From Heterohyrax brucei (taxonomy: Eukaryota > Chordata > Mammalia > Hyracoidea > Procaviidae), in assembly GCA_028571685.1 (NCBI GenBank), contig CM053148.1, positions 87,194,001 to 87,258,000 of the forward strand: a stretch of DNA of 64,000 nucleotides, written 5' to 3'. Every line of letters starts with the position of its first letter. The first letter of the stretch is position 1. Positions 1 to 10,675 of this stretch are shown here, one piece after another. Below the pieces are notes generated by a model. It did not search any database. It saw only the letters and a program-made list of their open reading frames with translations, and was not told the origin of the DNA. The translations under genes were made by a program, and so were the position numbers.

Positions 1-205
1 TCTCAATTTCTTCCTGTATTCCACATGTGGTTTTCTGTGCCTAGCCAAGCCAAGTGCTGTCGAGCTCCCAAAATACTGATAGCTAACAAAGATGTTGTTC
101 GTGCTTGTCTATGTCAACATCACTGGTGTCAGAAAATGACACAATAATGTCTGTTCTTAGAGCACTCCCTCTGGAACTCTAAAAACACTACCACAGTCTT
201 CCAGT
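1..205. other. Unassigned non-coding DNA
   Basis: Apart from the micro-insertion at 43-68, I see no gene or recognisable repeat here. Confidence 0.5.
43..68 (-). mobile_element. Tail-only SINE/RTE micro-insertion
   Basis: Contains AGCCAAGCCAAGTGCTGTCG, the reverse complement of a SINE/RTE 3' terminus with a TTGGC-type tail. Nothing else of the element is present. No clear target duplication, so insertion as a unit is inferred from the other copies in the window. Confidence 0.5.
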
Positions 206-363
206 TCTACCAAAGTCAATGACAGAAAGGTAAAATCTACCAAAGTCAGTGACAGGAAGATAAATCTTAATAGAGTCAACGGCAAGAAAGGTAAAAATCT
301 ACCAAGGTTAGTGTCAGGAAAATAAGCTTTACCAAAGTCAGTGACAGAAAGGTAAAATCTACC
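206..363. repeat. Five-unit minisatellite, about 30-31 bp period
   Basis: Units begin near 207, 237, 268, 299 and 328 with CTACCAAAGTCAGTGAC or close variants, each followed by an AGGAAGGTAAAA-like A/G-rich half; a sixth partial start lies at 359. Units differ by several bases, so the array is old. It produces a repetitive open frame on the minus strand, which I regard as non-genic. Confidence 0.85.
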
Positions 364-499
364 TTGTACACTCAAAGTCTCATGGCAGTGCTGGTTAAGT
401 CTTTTTAAAGTTTCCTTTCAAGAGCAAACCCATTACTCCAAAGTTCAAGTGTGAGTACACTGGATAAGATAAGCTGAAGTACAAGGTGCGTAAAGAACA
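364..499. other. Unassigned non-coding DNA
   Basis: No gene or repeat recognised. Confidence 0.4.
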
Positions 500-680
500 C
501 TGCGGTGGTCCCGTGGTAGAGTTCTTGCCTTGTTCCATGCCTGATTTGTAAGTGGAGGGGTAGGGGCTGCTATGGGGCTGAATAGGCTTTAGCGGTGCTT
601 CAGAACAAGATGGGCAAGAAGAGAAGCCTGGAGAGCAATTTCCTAAAATCAGCTGATGGAAACCCTAATTATTTTAACTG
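500..680 (+). mobile_element. AfroSINE with tRNA-Gly-like head
   Basis: The head (CGGTGGTCCCGTGGTAGAG then TTCTTGCC) aligns with the 5' half of tRNA-Gly. The body (GCTGAATAGGCTTTAGC, GAAGAGAAGCCTGG, AAAATCAGCTGATGGAAACC) resembles the 5' leader of the RTE LINE at 48.9-49.1 kb. The copy is old and its 3' part appears lost where the next SINE begins. Confidence 0.65.
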
Positions 681-687
681 TCTTCAC

Positions 688-838
688 AGAAACCCTGGTG
701 GCATAATGGCTAAGTGTAACCCAAAGGTGAGCAGTCCAAATCCTCCAGGTGCTCCTTGGAGACCCTATGGAGCATATCCAGTCTGCCCTATAGTGTTGCA
801 TGAATCGGAATTGACTCAGCAACACTCAGTTTAGTTTT
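688..838 (+). mobile_element. AfroSINE, short form
   Basis: Starts at GAAACCCTGGTGGCATAATGG and runs to GACTCAGCAACACTCAG. Landmarks of the short form are all present: tRNA-like head, CAGTCCAAATCC (B-box-like), GCTCCTTGGAGACC and a T-rich tail. It abuts the preceding SINE. Confidence 0.9.
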
Positions 839-847
839 TCATGTGTT

Positions 848-990
848 GGTTATGAAGTTGGCTGTTAATCCCAAGGTTAGATCTTCAAATGTCCCAGCCA
901 CTCCTCGCAAACCCTATGGAGTAGTTCTACTTCAGTCTTGTGGGGCCACTGTGAGTTGGAATCAGTGGCAGTGGATTTGATTTTGGTGGC
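848..990 (+). mobile_element. AfroSINE, 5'-eroded
   Basis: TTGGTTATGAAGTTGGCTG head remnant, then CAAACCCTATGGAGTAG and GAGTTGGAATCAGTGGC. Third SINE in a row in the same orientation. Confidence 0.75.
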
Positions 991-1277
991 TTTCTTAGGA
1001 AATAGAATGTTCAAAAATAATCATGTTTTAACGGAAATAATAAAAGTCTTTTTAACCTTTTTACCACTTCTTGTGGATGTCCCCACTCATCAGAGATTAG
1101 AGTTTTAGTGGCATTTGAGGAGCATCTGCAAAAGCCAGTGTCAAAGTGTTGTCACTCAGAACAGCATGACCACATTACTTCAAGCACACATACGGGCTAG
1201 CGAGTAGTTACAAAATCTCTAATTACATCTGACAGTGGCTGTCACACTTAGTCTTATGTTTCAGTTTGGCAAGTCTA
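991..1277. other. Unassigned non-coding DNA
   Basis: No gene or repeat recognised. Confidence 0.4.
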
Positions 1278-1417
1278 CATCAGTTGCTATGAAGAAGATT
1301 CTGATTCATGGTGATCCCATGGGTGTCAGAGTAGAACTGTACTCCACAGAAGTTTTAATAGCTTGACATCTGGTAAATAGAGCACCCAGCCTCTCTTCTG
1401 AGGCACCTGTCTGTAGA
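1278..1417 (-). mobile_element. AfroSINE, long form, partial
   Basis: Reverse-oriented: GATTCATGGTGATCCCATGG, GTGTCAGAGTAGAACTGT, then CTTCTGAGGCACCTG. The head is missing where RTE leader sequence takes over. Confidence 0.65.
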
Positions 1418-1545
1418 AACCTGTCCACCAAAGGGTGACCCTGCTGGTGTGTGAAATACCGATGGCATGACTTCCAGCATCATACCAACACACAAGCCAT
1501 CACAGGTCAACAAACTGACAAATGTGTGGCAGTAATGGAGCTTTA
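1418..1545 (-). mobile_element. RTE LINE 5' leader fragment
   Basis: GGGTGACCCTGCTGGT, ATACCGATGGCATGACTTCC and CAACACACAAGCC are the reverse complement of the leader seen at 48.90-48.99 kb. It is a non-coding piece joined to the SINE on its left. Confidence 0.65.
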
Positions 1546-2653
1546 GCTCTACTCTTCACCTTCCTATTGACTTAACTCCTATGTTGTGTTTTACTGTATT
1601 TAAAATTTCACTATATATGCAAAAATTAGATTTGATTAATTAGAAATTTAATTACCAATTTTGCTTTGACGATAAATGTGTCTAACTTGCTGATCTCATG
1701 AATTCACCTCTGCTCCACTCAATGAATAATTAAGAGCATTGATTTTGTTAACACTTCTACTTGTTTTATGTAAAAGTTAATTACTATTAAGAGCAACCTG
1801 ATATCTGACAGCAAAGCTCTGCAGAAGCTGGATGCAGTGTCAGCCAATATGTTTTCTTCAGAGCTTCCACAGCCTAACCCAGGTCACTGCTCCTGTCTCT
1901 GGTTCCATTAGCTGATCATCTGTGATGACGTGGTGACAGACTGGAAGCTAGGCTCATCCCTGATGATAAATTATGAATAATTGCTCCAGGAACAGGGTTG
2001 ATAAATTACTCAAGGTATTCATCTACATCTATCTCAAACTAGCCCTGTGATTTTGTCTACGCCTCTGATACTCAGTTTCTCTATGACTAAAAGGAGGCTA
2101 TGCTAAAAAACAAACAAACAAAATGCTATCCATTTAATTCTATTATATATCCTATCAGTCTTTCTCTTTGTAACTTTTTCCAGGGGGTTGAAACTTAAAA
2201 TGGCTTTTCAGTATCTCAGAACAAGAAGAATGTTCACTTACATTTTCATATAACTTCGAGGTCTTTATTTATTTCAATCTTTGCTCCTTCATTACATGGA
2301 ATCAATTTGATTGTAGAATGCAATATGGGAATATAGATTGATATCATCTTCAGAGGTAGTTAAGATTAACCCTGAACCAGTTAATAACAAAATGTTCTGT
2401 CCATCATCCTTACCCCCCACTTTCTGGGACCAATACACATTGGTGCACCCACTTTCGTTGGTACTGTTCTTAGTTAAGTCAACACGCAATTCTAAAACCT
2501 TGCTTAATTCTACAGTAAATGGAAATATATAGGGGAATACGTAACTTTACACTGTGGTCAGAAGCTAGGTATTTCTAGCTTTCAGTTTTGTTCTTTGAAA
2601 AGGAAGTAGGGAACCAGTGGTGTTTTTTTCATTTGGTTAGGTAGTTTGTTTGT
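1546..2653. other. Unassigned AT-rich DNA
   Basis: No gene found. CTCAGTTTCTCTATGACTAAA near 2070 could be a much-decayed MIR SINE but is too weak to list separately. Confidence 0.4.
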
Positions 2654-2826
2654 TAAAAACCAAACCAAACCAAACCAACCAAAACCCAAACCTGTTACCA
2701 CAGAGTCAATTCTAACTCAGAATGACCCTAAAGGACAGAGTAGAACTGCCCGAACAGGCTTTCCAAAGAGCATGTGGTAGATTTGAACTACTGACATTTT
2801 TGGTTAGCAGTCAAACTCAGGGTTCC
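2654..2826 (-). mobile_element. AfroSINE, short form
   Basis: Begins with an (AACCA)n tail (the reverse of the TTGGT-type SINE tail) and proceeds through GAGTCAATTCTAACTC, GACAGAGTAGAACTGCC, GATTTGAACTACTGAC to AGGGTTCCC. Essentially complete. Confidence 0.9.
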
Positions 2827-2845
2827 CCTCAAAAAACAATAAAAA

Positions 2846-3062
2846 AACCCATTGCTGTTGAGTCTTTTCCAGCTTAGGTGCCATCAAATCAATTCCAGCT
2901 CACAGGGACCCATGTGTGGAGACTTGAACCGCACGCTGGAGAGGTTTCATGCTGTGACTTTGCAGCATCAGATTCCTTGACCCTTTTTCTGTTTCTGGTG
3001 GGTTCATACTGCCAGCCTTTCAGTTAGTAGTCATGTGTTTAACCATTTGTGTTACCGAGGCT
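2846..3062 (-). mobile_element. AfroSINE, long form
   Basis: CCATTGCTGTTGAGTC, a repeated CATCAAATCAATTCCAGCTC 3'-end motif, the long-form middle (GCATCAGATTCCTTGACC) and GGTGGGTTCATACTGCCAG. The doubled 3' end suggests one tail inserted within another. Confidence 0.8.
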
Positions 3063-4030
3063 ATCAGAGTTCACTTTTTTATAAAAGGACCCCAGGTTTT
3101 GGCAAGAGGTCCTTTTGGGAGTCTGCTTTGTTGTAGAGTTCTATGTTTTCCCTTAGATTACACATATGTGATGTAGTTTTGCCTCCATAACTTTGGAAAG
3201 TTTCTGGGCATTTTTCTTGATAGGCAGGTGGTCAGAGCCTCTGAACTCTGTGAGATAACTGTGGTAATCTCCCTAAGGATTATCATGAAGCTGGTGATGT
3301 GACTTCTCTGCCTTTCTCTGTCCACTGCCATTACGCCATTAAACACTGCTAAAAGGATTATGAGAGTTTTCTCTGCTGTGAGCTAAGTTAGTCCCCATTT
3401 TTTGAGATAGACATCTTAGTAGTATCAGTCAACTAAATGAAACTATGGCAAACATTTAGGTAAGAGATGTGACTTTCTGTAATATATATTTATACATACA
3501 AAATCAAGTTACAGGTTTTTGTGCAAGCATAATAAAGCCTCAAAGCAGTCGCTTGATAAAAGGTGGATTGGAAAATACATTTTTCACTATGTTGTCTCCT
3601 ACATTGAAATTTTAGAATTCAAATCTTAATGTATTAAGGAGGAAGAGAGCAAAAGAGACGGCCTGAGAAAGTAAGAAACCGTAAAGTTGGCCGCAGTTCT
3701 GTCCACTCGAACAGTAGCATGATGGAGATTGTCTCCTTCATCTGCCCCGCTCCCAAGCAGAAACAAAAAGTCCTCAGGAGAACAAGGACATGGAGGCCTT
3801 GATAAAAGACCAGGAAAAAAGACAAACATTTTCATAATTGCTTATTTCATAGAAAGCATCAACTCCAGAAGTCTGTATGCCCTAGGAAAAAAGGAGTGAA
3901 ATAAGATGGGTAGAAGCTAGAATTCTGTGTTTAAATCTTTGTAAGCCTGTTAGGTGGAGAAGGACTTAGACTAAGTATTTCAATATCCAGCTGTCGTAAT
4001 AGCTTCTCCACTATCCATGTCATCATTTTT
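3063..4030. other. Unassigned non-coding DNA
   Basis: About 970 bp without a recognisable gene or repeat. Two overlapping minus-strand frames near 3630-3830 have no family resemblance and are probably chance. Confidence 0.4.
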
Positions 4031-5243
4031 ATTGTTGTTAGGTGCCACCAAGTTGATTCCAACTCATAGTGATTCTATGAATAACAGAACGAAACACTGC
4101 CTAGCCTCGCACCATGTCCACAATCATTTTTACGCTTAAGCCCATTGTTGTAGTTACTGTGTCAATCCATTTTGTTGAGGGTTTTCCTCTTTTTCACTGA
4201 CCCTCCACTCTACCAAGCATGATGTCCTTCTCCAGGGACTGATTCCTCCTGAAAACACGTCCAAAGTTTGTAAGACGCAGTCTTGTCATCTTTGTTTCCA
4301 AGGAGTGCTCTGGTTGTACTTCTTCCAGAGCAGATCTGTTGGTTGTTTTGGTGGTCCGTGGTACATCCTCTATTTTCCTCCAGTGCCACAATTCAAAAGC
4401 ATCAATTCTTTTTCTGTCATTTTTGTTCATGGTCCAGCTTTCACATGCATATGATGTGACTGAAAATAACATGGCTTGGGTCATGTGCAACTTAGTCTTC
4501 CAGGTGACATCTTCAATACTTTTCAATACAAATATCTGGCAGCAGACTTTTCCCAGTGCAATAAGTCTTTTGATTTCTTGACTGCTTCTTCCATGGGTGT
4601 TGATTGTGGATCCAAGTAAAATGAAATCTTTGACAACCACAATCCTTTCTCCATTTATCATGATGTTGCTTACTGGTCCAGTTGTGAAGATTTTTGTTTT
4701 CCTGATGTTGGAGTACAGTCCATATTCAAGGCTGTGGCCCTTGATCTTTATCCATAAGTGATTCAAGTCTTACTTCCAGCAAGTAAGGTGATGTCACCTG
4801 TGTAATGCAGGTTGTTAATGAGTTGTCTTCAAATCCTGATGTCTCAGTCTTCTTCACAGAATCCAGTTTCTTGGATTATTTGTTCGGTGTACAGATTGGA
4901 AAGGTATGGTAAAAGGACACAACCCTGATGCACATCTTTCCTGACTTTAAAACACACCACGTCCCCTTATTCTGTTCACATGACTGCCTCTTAATCCACA
5001 CACAGATTCCTTGAGAACACCATTAGGTGTTCTGGAATTCCTGTTCTCCACAATGTTAGCCATGATTTATTACGATCTACACAGCCAAATGCCTTTGCAT
5101 AGTCGATGAAACACAGGTAAACATCTCTGCGGTGTTCTCAGCTTTTAGCCATGATCCATCTGACGTCAGTAATGATATCCCTGGTTCCACGTTTTCTTCT
5201 GAATCCAGTTTGAATTTCTGGGAGTTCCTCGTCAATACACTAG
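4031..5243 (-). mobile_element. RTE-clade (BovB-like) LINE, 3' part
   Basis: A 5'-truncated RTE copy on the minus strand. The left end, ATTGTTGTTAGGTGCCACC, is the LINE's 3' terminus reversed. Going right it covers the C-terminal domain and part of the reverse transcriptase back to the FRR/LPE region (near 5190-5240). It carries the longest open frame in the window. Divergence is moderate. A SINE follows 30 bp to the right. Confidence 0.9.
4194..4766 (-). pseudogene. RTE LINE ORF remnant (C-terminal domain)
   Basis: 190 codons open. Recognisable RTE stretches: SLEYGLYSNIRKTKI, TGPVSNIMINGERI, VKDFILLGSTINTHG, SSQEIKRLIALGK, VTSYACESWTMNK, RIDAFELWHWRKI and QSLEKDIMLGRV. This is the region downstream of the YADD motif that follows the RT palm in RTE proteins. 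There is no promoter, endonuclease or RT catalytic motif, so it cannot be a working retrotransposase. Confidence 0.85.
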
Positions 5244-5276
5244 GGAAGCCCAAGTTAGAAGTAGGTGTATGTATAG

Positions 5277-5410
5277 CAGTACCACTTCCACTGGTTTTAG
5301 CTCACAGTCACCCTATATGTTAGAGTAGAACTTCCCCATATAATTTCCAAGGAGCTCCTGGTAGATTTGAACTGCTGGTTAGCACTTAACCATTATGCCA
5401 CCAATACTCT
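5277..5410 (-). mobile_element. AfroSINE, short form
   Basis: TTAGAGTAGAACTTCCCC, CCAAGGAGCTCCTGGTAG, TTTGAACTGCTGGTTAGC, ACTTAACCATTATGCCACC. The 3' end is eroded. Confidence 0.85.
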
Positions 5411-6542
5411 GCTAATATTCTTGCCTGTCTGGAACATGAGAAGTCTCCTGCTCTGTGAACCAAAATAATTTCATGAGAGGAGTATAGAATTCTATCTTCT
5501 TTACCAGACACTGTTTTATGCAGTCCACTGGGAAAGATAGCTTTAAAAAAAAAACCATACCTGGGGACGACATTCCTACCGTCAACTTTCCTCTAAACAA
5601 CAGGAAGTCTGAGGTGGAGTTCATGTCTAAATTGCCTGGGGCCCTTCACAATTATTTCTACACCCATAGGTCAAGCTAGTGCTCTAGGAAAGACAGCTCA
5701 TACTTAAGATGGTCTGTGAGGATCTTTCAAGGATCTGTCTCTGATATCTGATCCAGCGTCCTTACAAACTGAAGCTGGGTGTTTGAGTTCATCTTCTTAA
5801 TGCTGTGGTTCATAGTAACCTTGAACTTTTCCATTTGTTTCACGTTTTAAACTCTTGCTACGCTCTTGAGATAAATCTAAAGAAGGTAAGAACGTAAGTG
5901 CTATTTGATGCAGGGTTTCAGGAATTGTATAGTTCTACTCACTCCCAGACTTAACTTTTGATCCCATGTCATTAGCAGGATAATTAAGAGATTTGAGGCT
6001 TGATAAAAACAGAAGCAATATGTTAAAAGAGAAGATAACATGGTTAATGAATTCCAGTTAAGTGTACAGTGAAATTACATTTGATTAGAAGAAGTAGGAG
6101 ATTTGATTATACAGCACTAAAAGAGGAAATACAGATTTTTTTGTTACTTTCAAGAAAATGATTAAAATTTCTCAAAAATAAACATTCAAAATAACTAAAT
6201 ATAGATATCCCATTACTAAGGTTCCTTTGTATATTAAAAAACAAAACAAAAACAAAGACTCAAATTCGCTTCAGCTTAAAGGGAAGTTTGTTAGCATCTA
6301 CGATTCAAGGACTTGATCATCAGCCAGATGACAGAACGGAAAGAGATGCAGCTGAGTGTTCAGGAGAAGAACACTAGCACTGATGTGCTCTTGGAAATCT
6401 GACATCTGGCCATTGTTTGCCTTGGAACATTTGCTTCCTTCTCTCTCAGCACACACTGGTTTCTTATGTGTTATAATTTGTGTGTAATTTCACAGTTTTA
6501 GATGGCTCTTCCACAGTGTTCATGCTTTACAGTTCATACCCA
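5411..6542. other. Unassigned non-coding DNA
   Basis: 1.1 kb, AT-rich, with an A-run near 5543. No gene or repeat recognised. Confidence 0.4.
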
Positions 6543-6701
6543 CCAACCAAACTCGTTACTACCAAGTCTATTACAACTCACAGTGACCCCCTAGGGCAGA
6601 GCAGAACTGCCCCATAGAGTTTCCAAGGAGCACCAGGCAGATTCAAATTGCTGACCTGTTGGTTAGCAGCTATGGCACTTAATCACTACACCACCAATTC
6701 A
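6543..6701 (-). mobile_element. AfroSINE, short form
   Basis: Complete reverse copy: AACTCGTTACTACCAAGTC to AATCACTACACCACC. A short TTCATA motif on each side is a possible target duplication. Confidence 0.9.
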
Positions 6702-7049
6702 TAAGACATACCATAATAGAAAGATTATTATAATATTATCTTTGTTAACCGACCAAGGAAGTGGTGGATTAGCTGTATTTGGATTTTATATTCATATCTA
6801 GGCAAAGCAATCGTGAGCAGGCTCATTGGTACAATTGGGGTCAAATAAAGCAATAAGATCAAGTAACTGTGTTCAGTCCCATAAGAACACAGCAACTCCA
6901 ACAGTGACTAAGGGGCTGTCGGATGGAGTGGGGCCAGGGAGGCAGTTCCTAGGTTGAAGAGGTAAGAGTTCCTGGGGAAAAAATCCTAAAACACGTTTAT
7001 TACAGTTGAACTATGAATTACTATGATCACACATTATTCTAAGACAAAA
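6702..7049. other. Unassigned non-coding DNA
   Basis: No gene or repeat recognised. Confidence 0.4.
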
Positions 7050-7206
7050 TACCAAGCTTTTACCTAGAGTCTATTCCAACTCATAGTGACTGTGTAGGAC
7101 AGAGTGGAACTGCCTCATAAGATTTTCAAGGCGTGGCCGATGGATTTGAAATACTGATCTTTCTGATTAGCAGTTGAGCTTTTAACCATTGAGCTGCCAG
7201 TGCTCT
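7050..7206 (-). mobile_element. AfroSINE, short form
   Basis: GAGTCTATTCCAACTCATAG, GACAGAGTGGAACTGCC, GATTAGCAGTTGAGC. Nearly complete but diverged. Confidence 0.85.
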
Positions 7207-7937
7207 GTGTATTATTCTACAAGAGAGCCGTAATCACAGGCAAATCATCCTCACTTCTTAGCTGTGGTCCTATCTTTCTTTTATTGTTTGCTGTAAGCCT
7301 ATTTTATGGTTTCTCGGAGTTCACTGAAGAGGGTGAGATAATGATTAAGTATTAAAGCATACGCAATTTTACCTCTTTGGAGCCAGGAAGAACCACAGAG
7401 TTTTCAAAAGTTTGTTAGAAACAGAATCCAATGAGGAAGTCCTATTTATTTATTTATTTTGGGGGTCTGGTTTTTAAAAGCCAGTCCGAGTCCTGACAAT
7501 GGCCAGATAACTCAGTTATGTTTCAGTGATTCAGACAGTAAAACCTGTGTAGTCTCAGGCTTCCCAACCCTGATTCAGACGTTTTCTAAACCTGGAGAGT
7601 GAACCTTCAGATCCCTTCTTTTTAGGGTGCTCCCGAGTCCTCACTACTCATTGTCAAGCAAAAGCTGACAATGACATTAGAGGAGATGTCAGTTCATCCC
7701 CCTTGCCAAACTGTCACATCTCCATTCACTTACTGATTCACTTACTATGCACTGAATGTAACCTCACTTTCCCCAAAACACTCAGCATCTCATATGAATA
7801 ACTTAAATATGCAATGTGAGGTTTCTTTCCAGAGAACAGCATTTGAAATACATTGTTATGAAGTATTTGTAAGATTTGTGTTTTAACGGATCTATTTAAG
7901 TGTTCATAATTTAAGAGTGTTTAGGTGGCCCAACATA
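7207..7937. other. Unassigned non-coding DNA
   Basis: Contains a short TATT-rich run at 7443-7460. No gene or repeat recognised. Confidence 0.4.
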
Positions 7938-7964
7938 GAATTGACTTGACGGCAGCGGTGTGGC

Positions 7965-9060
7965 TGTAGACGGCTCAAACTCGTAGCAAAGCTTTGTACA
8001 ACAGAATGAAACGTTGCCCAGTCCTGTGCTGCTCCCACAAGGGTAGGCATGCCTGAGCCCGTTGTTGCAGTCATTCTGTCAGTCCGTTGTGTTCAGAGAC
8101 TTCCTCTTTTTTGCCTCCTTGTACTTTACCAACACAACGCCTTTCTCAACAACTGGTTCCTCTTGATTACATGTCCAAATTAAGCATGACAAAATGTTGC
8201 TCCTAAGCATTCTTGTGTTACTTCTTCAAAGACAGAATTTTTCACGCTCTGGCAGTCCATAATGCATTTAATGTTCTTCGTCAACACCAAAATTCAAATA
8301 CATCTGTTCTTGTGTGGTCATCCTTGTTCATCGTCAAGGTTTCACATGCATATGACCCCACTGAACATGCCATGGCTCGGGTCACATGTACCTTAACTAC
8401 CAAAGGGGCCTCTTTGTTTTTGAAGATTTTAAAAAGATCATCGGCAGCAGATTCTCCCAAGGTGATGCATCTTAGAATTTCTTGACTGTTGCTGCCATGG
8501 GTGTTTGATCACTGATTCAAGTAAAATGAAATCTTTGACAGTGTCAATGTTTTCTGTGTTTATCATGGTGTGCTCACTGTCCAGCTGTGAGAATTTTTAT
8601 TTTCTTTCTTTTAAGCTGTAATTCGTACGGAAGGAGCCCTGATAGTGCACTATTTAAGCACTGGACTGCTATGTCAGCAGTTCAATACCACCACCAACTC
8701 TGTAGGAGAAAAGACCTAGGTATCTGCTCCTGGAATGATTACAACCAGGTAAACCCTATGAAGTAGTTCCTCTCTCCGTCGAGCTTCTGGGAATCAGAAT
8801 CTACTCAATGGCACACAATGAGAACAACAACTCATACTGAAATCTGTAGTCTTTGATTTTCATCAGTGACTCAAATCAATTTCACGTTTGGGAAACAAAC
8901 TTATGTCTCCAGTATATTGCAGGTGGTTAACGAGTCTTTCTCCAATCCTGATGCAACGTTCTTCTCCATATAGTTCAAATTCTTGCTTCATTTATGCAGA
9001 TATATTTTGGGTTGACCCTGCTGGTATTTAAAATACAAGTAGCATAGTGTCTAGTATAAA
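7965..9060 (-). mobile_element. RTE LINE, internally deleted, with a nested SINE
   Basis: Left part (7965-8634) runs from the reversed 3' end (TTTGTACAACAGAATG) through the C-terminal coding region. It is interrupted by a SINE (8635-8835) and resumes (8836-8995) up to CTTCTCCATATAG. It then jumps near 9008 to the LINE's 5' leader (GACCCTGCTGGTATTT, GTAGCATAGTGTCTAG). Both termini are therefore present while roughly the middle two thirds is missing. A fragment of a plus-oriented SINE/RTE 3' end (GAATTGACTTGACGGCAGC) lies just left, at 7940-7960. Confidence 0.8.
8635..8835 (+). mobile_element. AfroSINE, long form, nested in RTE
   Basis: GGAGCCCTGATAGTGCAC head, GCAGTTCAATACCACC, long-form middle GAGAAAAGACCTAGG and TGATTACAACC, ending AATGAGAACAACAA. 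AATTCGTAC on the left and AACTCATAC on the right are a plausible decayed 9 bp target duplication, which makes the SINE younger than the RTE. Confidence 0.85.
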
Positions 9061-9394
9061 AGCAACACACTAGCTAACATATAGAAAACTGGCAAAGAGC
9101 TTATGGTATTATAAAGGTAAACAATAAGTTGTATAACCAGAACTTATACTTCGGATGTTGGAAAATAAGTCTCTTAAATCTACAGACTTTCCAAACCTTG
9201 TGACCATTGATAGTTTATGTATCAGGTCTGAAAAACAAGAACATATTTTCTTCCTCACATTTTTACTTAACTTCCAAGTCTTAAAGTCAAGAGCTCCTCT
9301 TTCTAATGAGTTGCAGGAAGAATTTCCATCTGCAGTAGCTCAGCTCAACAGGATGTACTTTCTCTCTGCTTGATGTACTTTCTCTCTGCTTATG
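9061..9394. other. Unassigned non-coding DNA
   Basis: Contains a direct repeat: TGATGTACTTTCTCTCTGCT near 9371 follows GGATGTACTTTCTCTCTGCT. No gene recognised. Confidence 0.5.
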
Positions 9395-9640
9395 GTAAAA
9401 GGCTCAAAAACAAAAAGTGTCGTGTTGAGGACTGAAGTTCTGACTCAAACGGTGATATTGTCAGTTGCCTCATATGCATGTGAAAGCTGGACAATGAGTA
9501 AAGTAGATCAAAGAATTTACACATATCTTCAAATGATGGTATTGGTGAAGAATATTGAATATACCCCGGTCAGACAGAAGAATGAACAATCTAGCTTGGA
9601 AGAAGTACAGCCGGCGTGTTCACAGGACACAGCAGCGGTT
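9395..9640 (+). mobile_element. RTE LINE fragment (C-terminal coding)
   Basis: A plus-strand frame here reads ...VASYACESWTMSK... and ...SSLEEVQPACS..., the same segment as in the 4.2-4.8 kb remnant. It is truncated at both ends. Confidence 0.85.
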
Positions 9641-10422
9641 CTTTCTGTTTTACATAGGGTCATCAACTCATCAGCACCTAACACAGTGGTAGAAAGAGAA
9701 GGGCTTTTAGAGTAAGTAATTAAATAAATAGGCCCGAGAGATTTGTGTGTTACCAAACTGAAGAAAGACTTCTAAATGTTCATGATATGGCTTATTATAA
9801 TATTCATGATATCACTAGCTGTTGTTAGTGATATCTATTGTATCATTGCTGAGACTGTCCACCCTACGAAGACTTTATTACAAACTGAAGTTAAAATAGT
9901 TTCCGTGTTAATTTAATGATGCTGAAAAGAAATTTAGGTGGTTATTTGGTTATGAGACTGGCATATCACTTTTATTCTATTAAATTTGAAATCCAAAAGC
10001 TGGGTTACATATACGTGTGAGCTTCTTTCCAGCTGCTCTGTAAGCATTTGAATTATACTCTCCTTCTACTGTGTATATCATTCCACCATTTCTGTGTCGT
10101 AGCGTTGCTCTTTGTAAACTCAACCGTTTTCTTTTTCATTTTTATTTTTTCTGTTCTGTTGAGAAAGGTGCCAGAGGACCTCTTTAGTCGTTCTAAGCTG
10201 AGAAGGGAATTAATCTTGTAGCAATAATACTTTCCTCCACAAATAATTTGAAGTGTGTATGTACGCTGGATTAGCTATACTAATGAAGACTTTTAGGTGT
10301 TTCAGATGCCTAGGGAATAGAGTTTATTTAATCAGACAGTGTGTGCTGCCAAAATTGAAAGGCAGTACTGTCTGAAGCCAGGAGGTTTGGCTTAAGTCCA
10401 CAAGAATTCAAATCAGAATTTC
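9641..10422. other. Unassigned AT-rich DNA
   Basis: Includes a small perfect hairpin, GATATCACTA at 9808-9817 and TAGTGATATC at 9826-9835. No gene or repeat recognised. Confidence 0.4.
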
Positions 10423-10517
10423 TCACCCTCAGCACTATTGGCATTTTGGGCCAGATAAATCTTTATTTTTGGGAAGAGGGATGTCCTGAGAATTTTAAAA
10501 TATATAACAGTGTCTCT
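10423..10517 (-). mobile_element. MER5-like hAT-Charlie fragment
   Basis: TTTCTCACCCTCAGCACTAT, TGGCATTTTGGGCCAGATA and GATGTCCTGAG match my memory of the MER5A non-autonomous DNA transposon end. A SINE has inserted into or next to its inner side. Strand is assigned from memory. Confidence 0.6.
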
Positions 10518-10675
10518 GGAAATCTTGGTGGTGTGGTTGTTAAGATTTATGCCTACTAGTCAAAAAGTTGGCAGTTTGAATCTACCATGTGCAATTTGAA
10601 AATTCTATGGGGCATACCTATACTATCTTAGAGTTGCTTTGAGCTGAAATCAACTCAGCAGCAATGGTTGGGCTT
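10518..10675 (+). mobile_element. AfroSINE, short form
   Basis: GAAATCTTGGTGGTGTGG, GGCAGTTTGAATCTACC, CTATGGGGCATACC, GAAATCAACTCAGCAGC. Complete but old; it breaks off the MER5-like piece. Confidence 0.85.

Noticed and set aside
206-363. Possible CRISPR-like array
   Set aside because: Units are contiguous tandem repeats without unique spacers, in a mammalian genome.
157-375. Minus-strand frame with repeated LSLTLV motifs
   Set aside because: Explained by the 30 bp minisatellite; no evidence of a repeat protein gene.
500-545. Possible functional tRNA-Gly gene
   Set aside because: Only the 5' half matches and the T-arm/B box is absent; it is the head of a SINE.
9808-9835. 10-bp perfect hairpin GATATCACTA/TAGTGATATC
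   Set aside because: Isolated short palindromes of this size are expected in 64 kb of AT-rich DNA; no associated feature.
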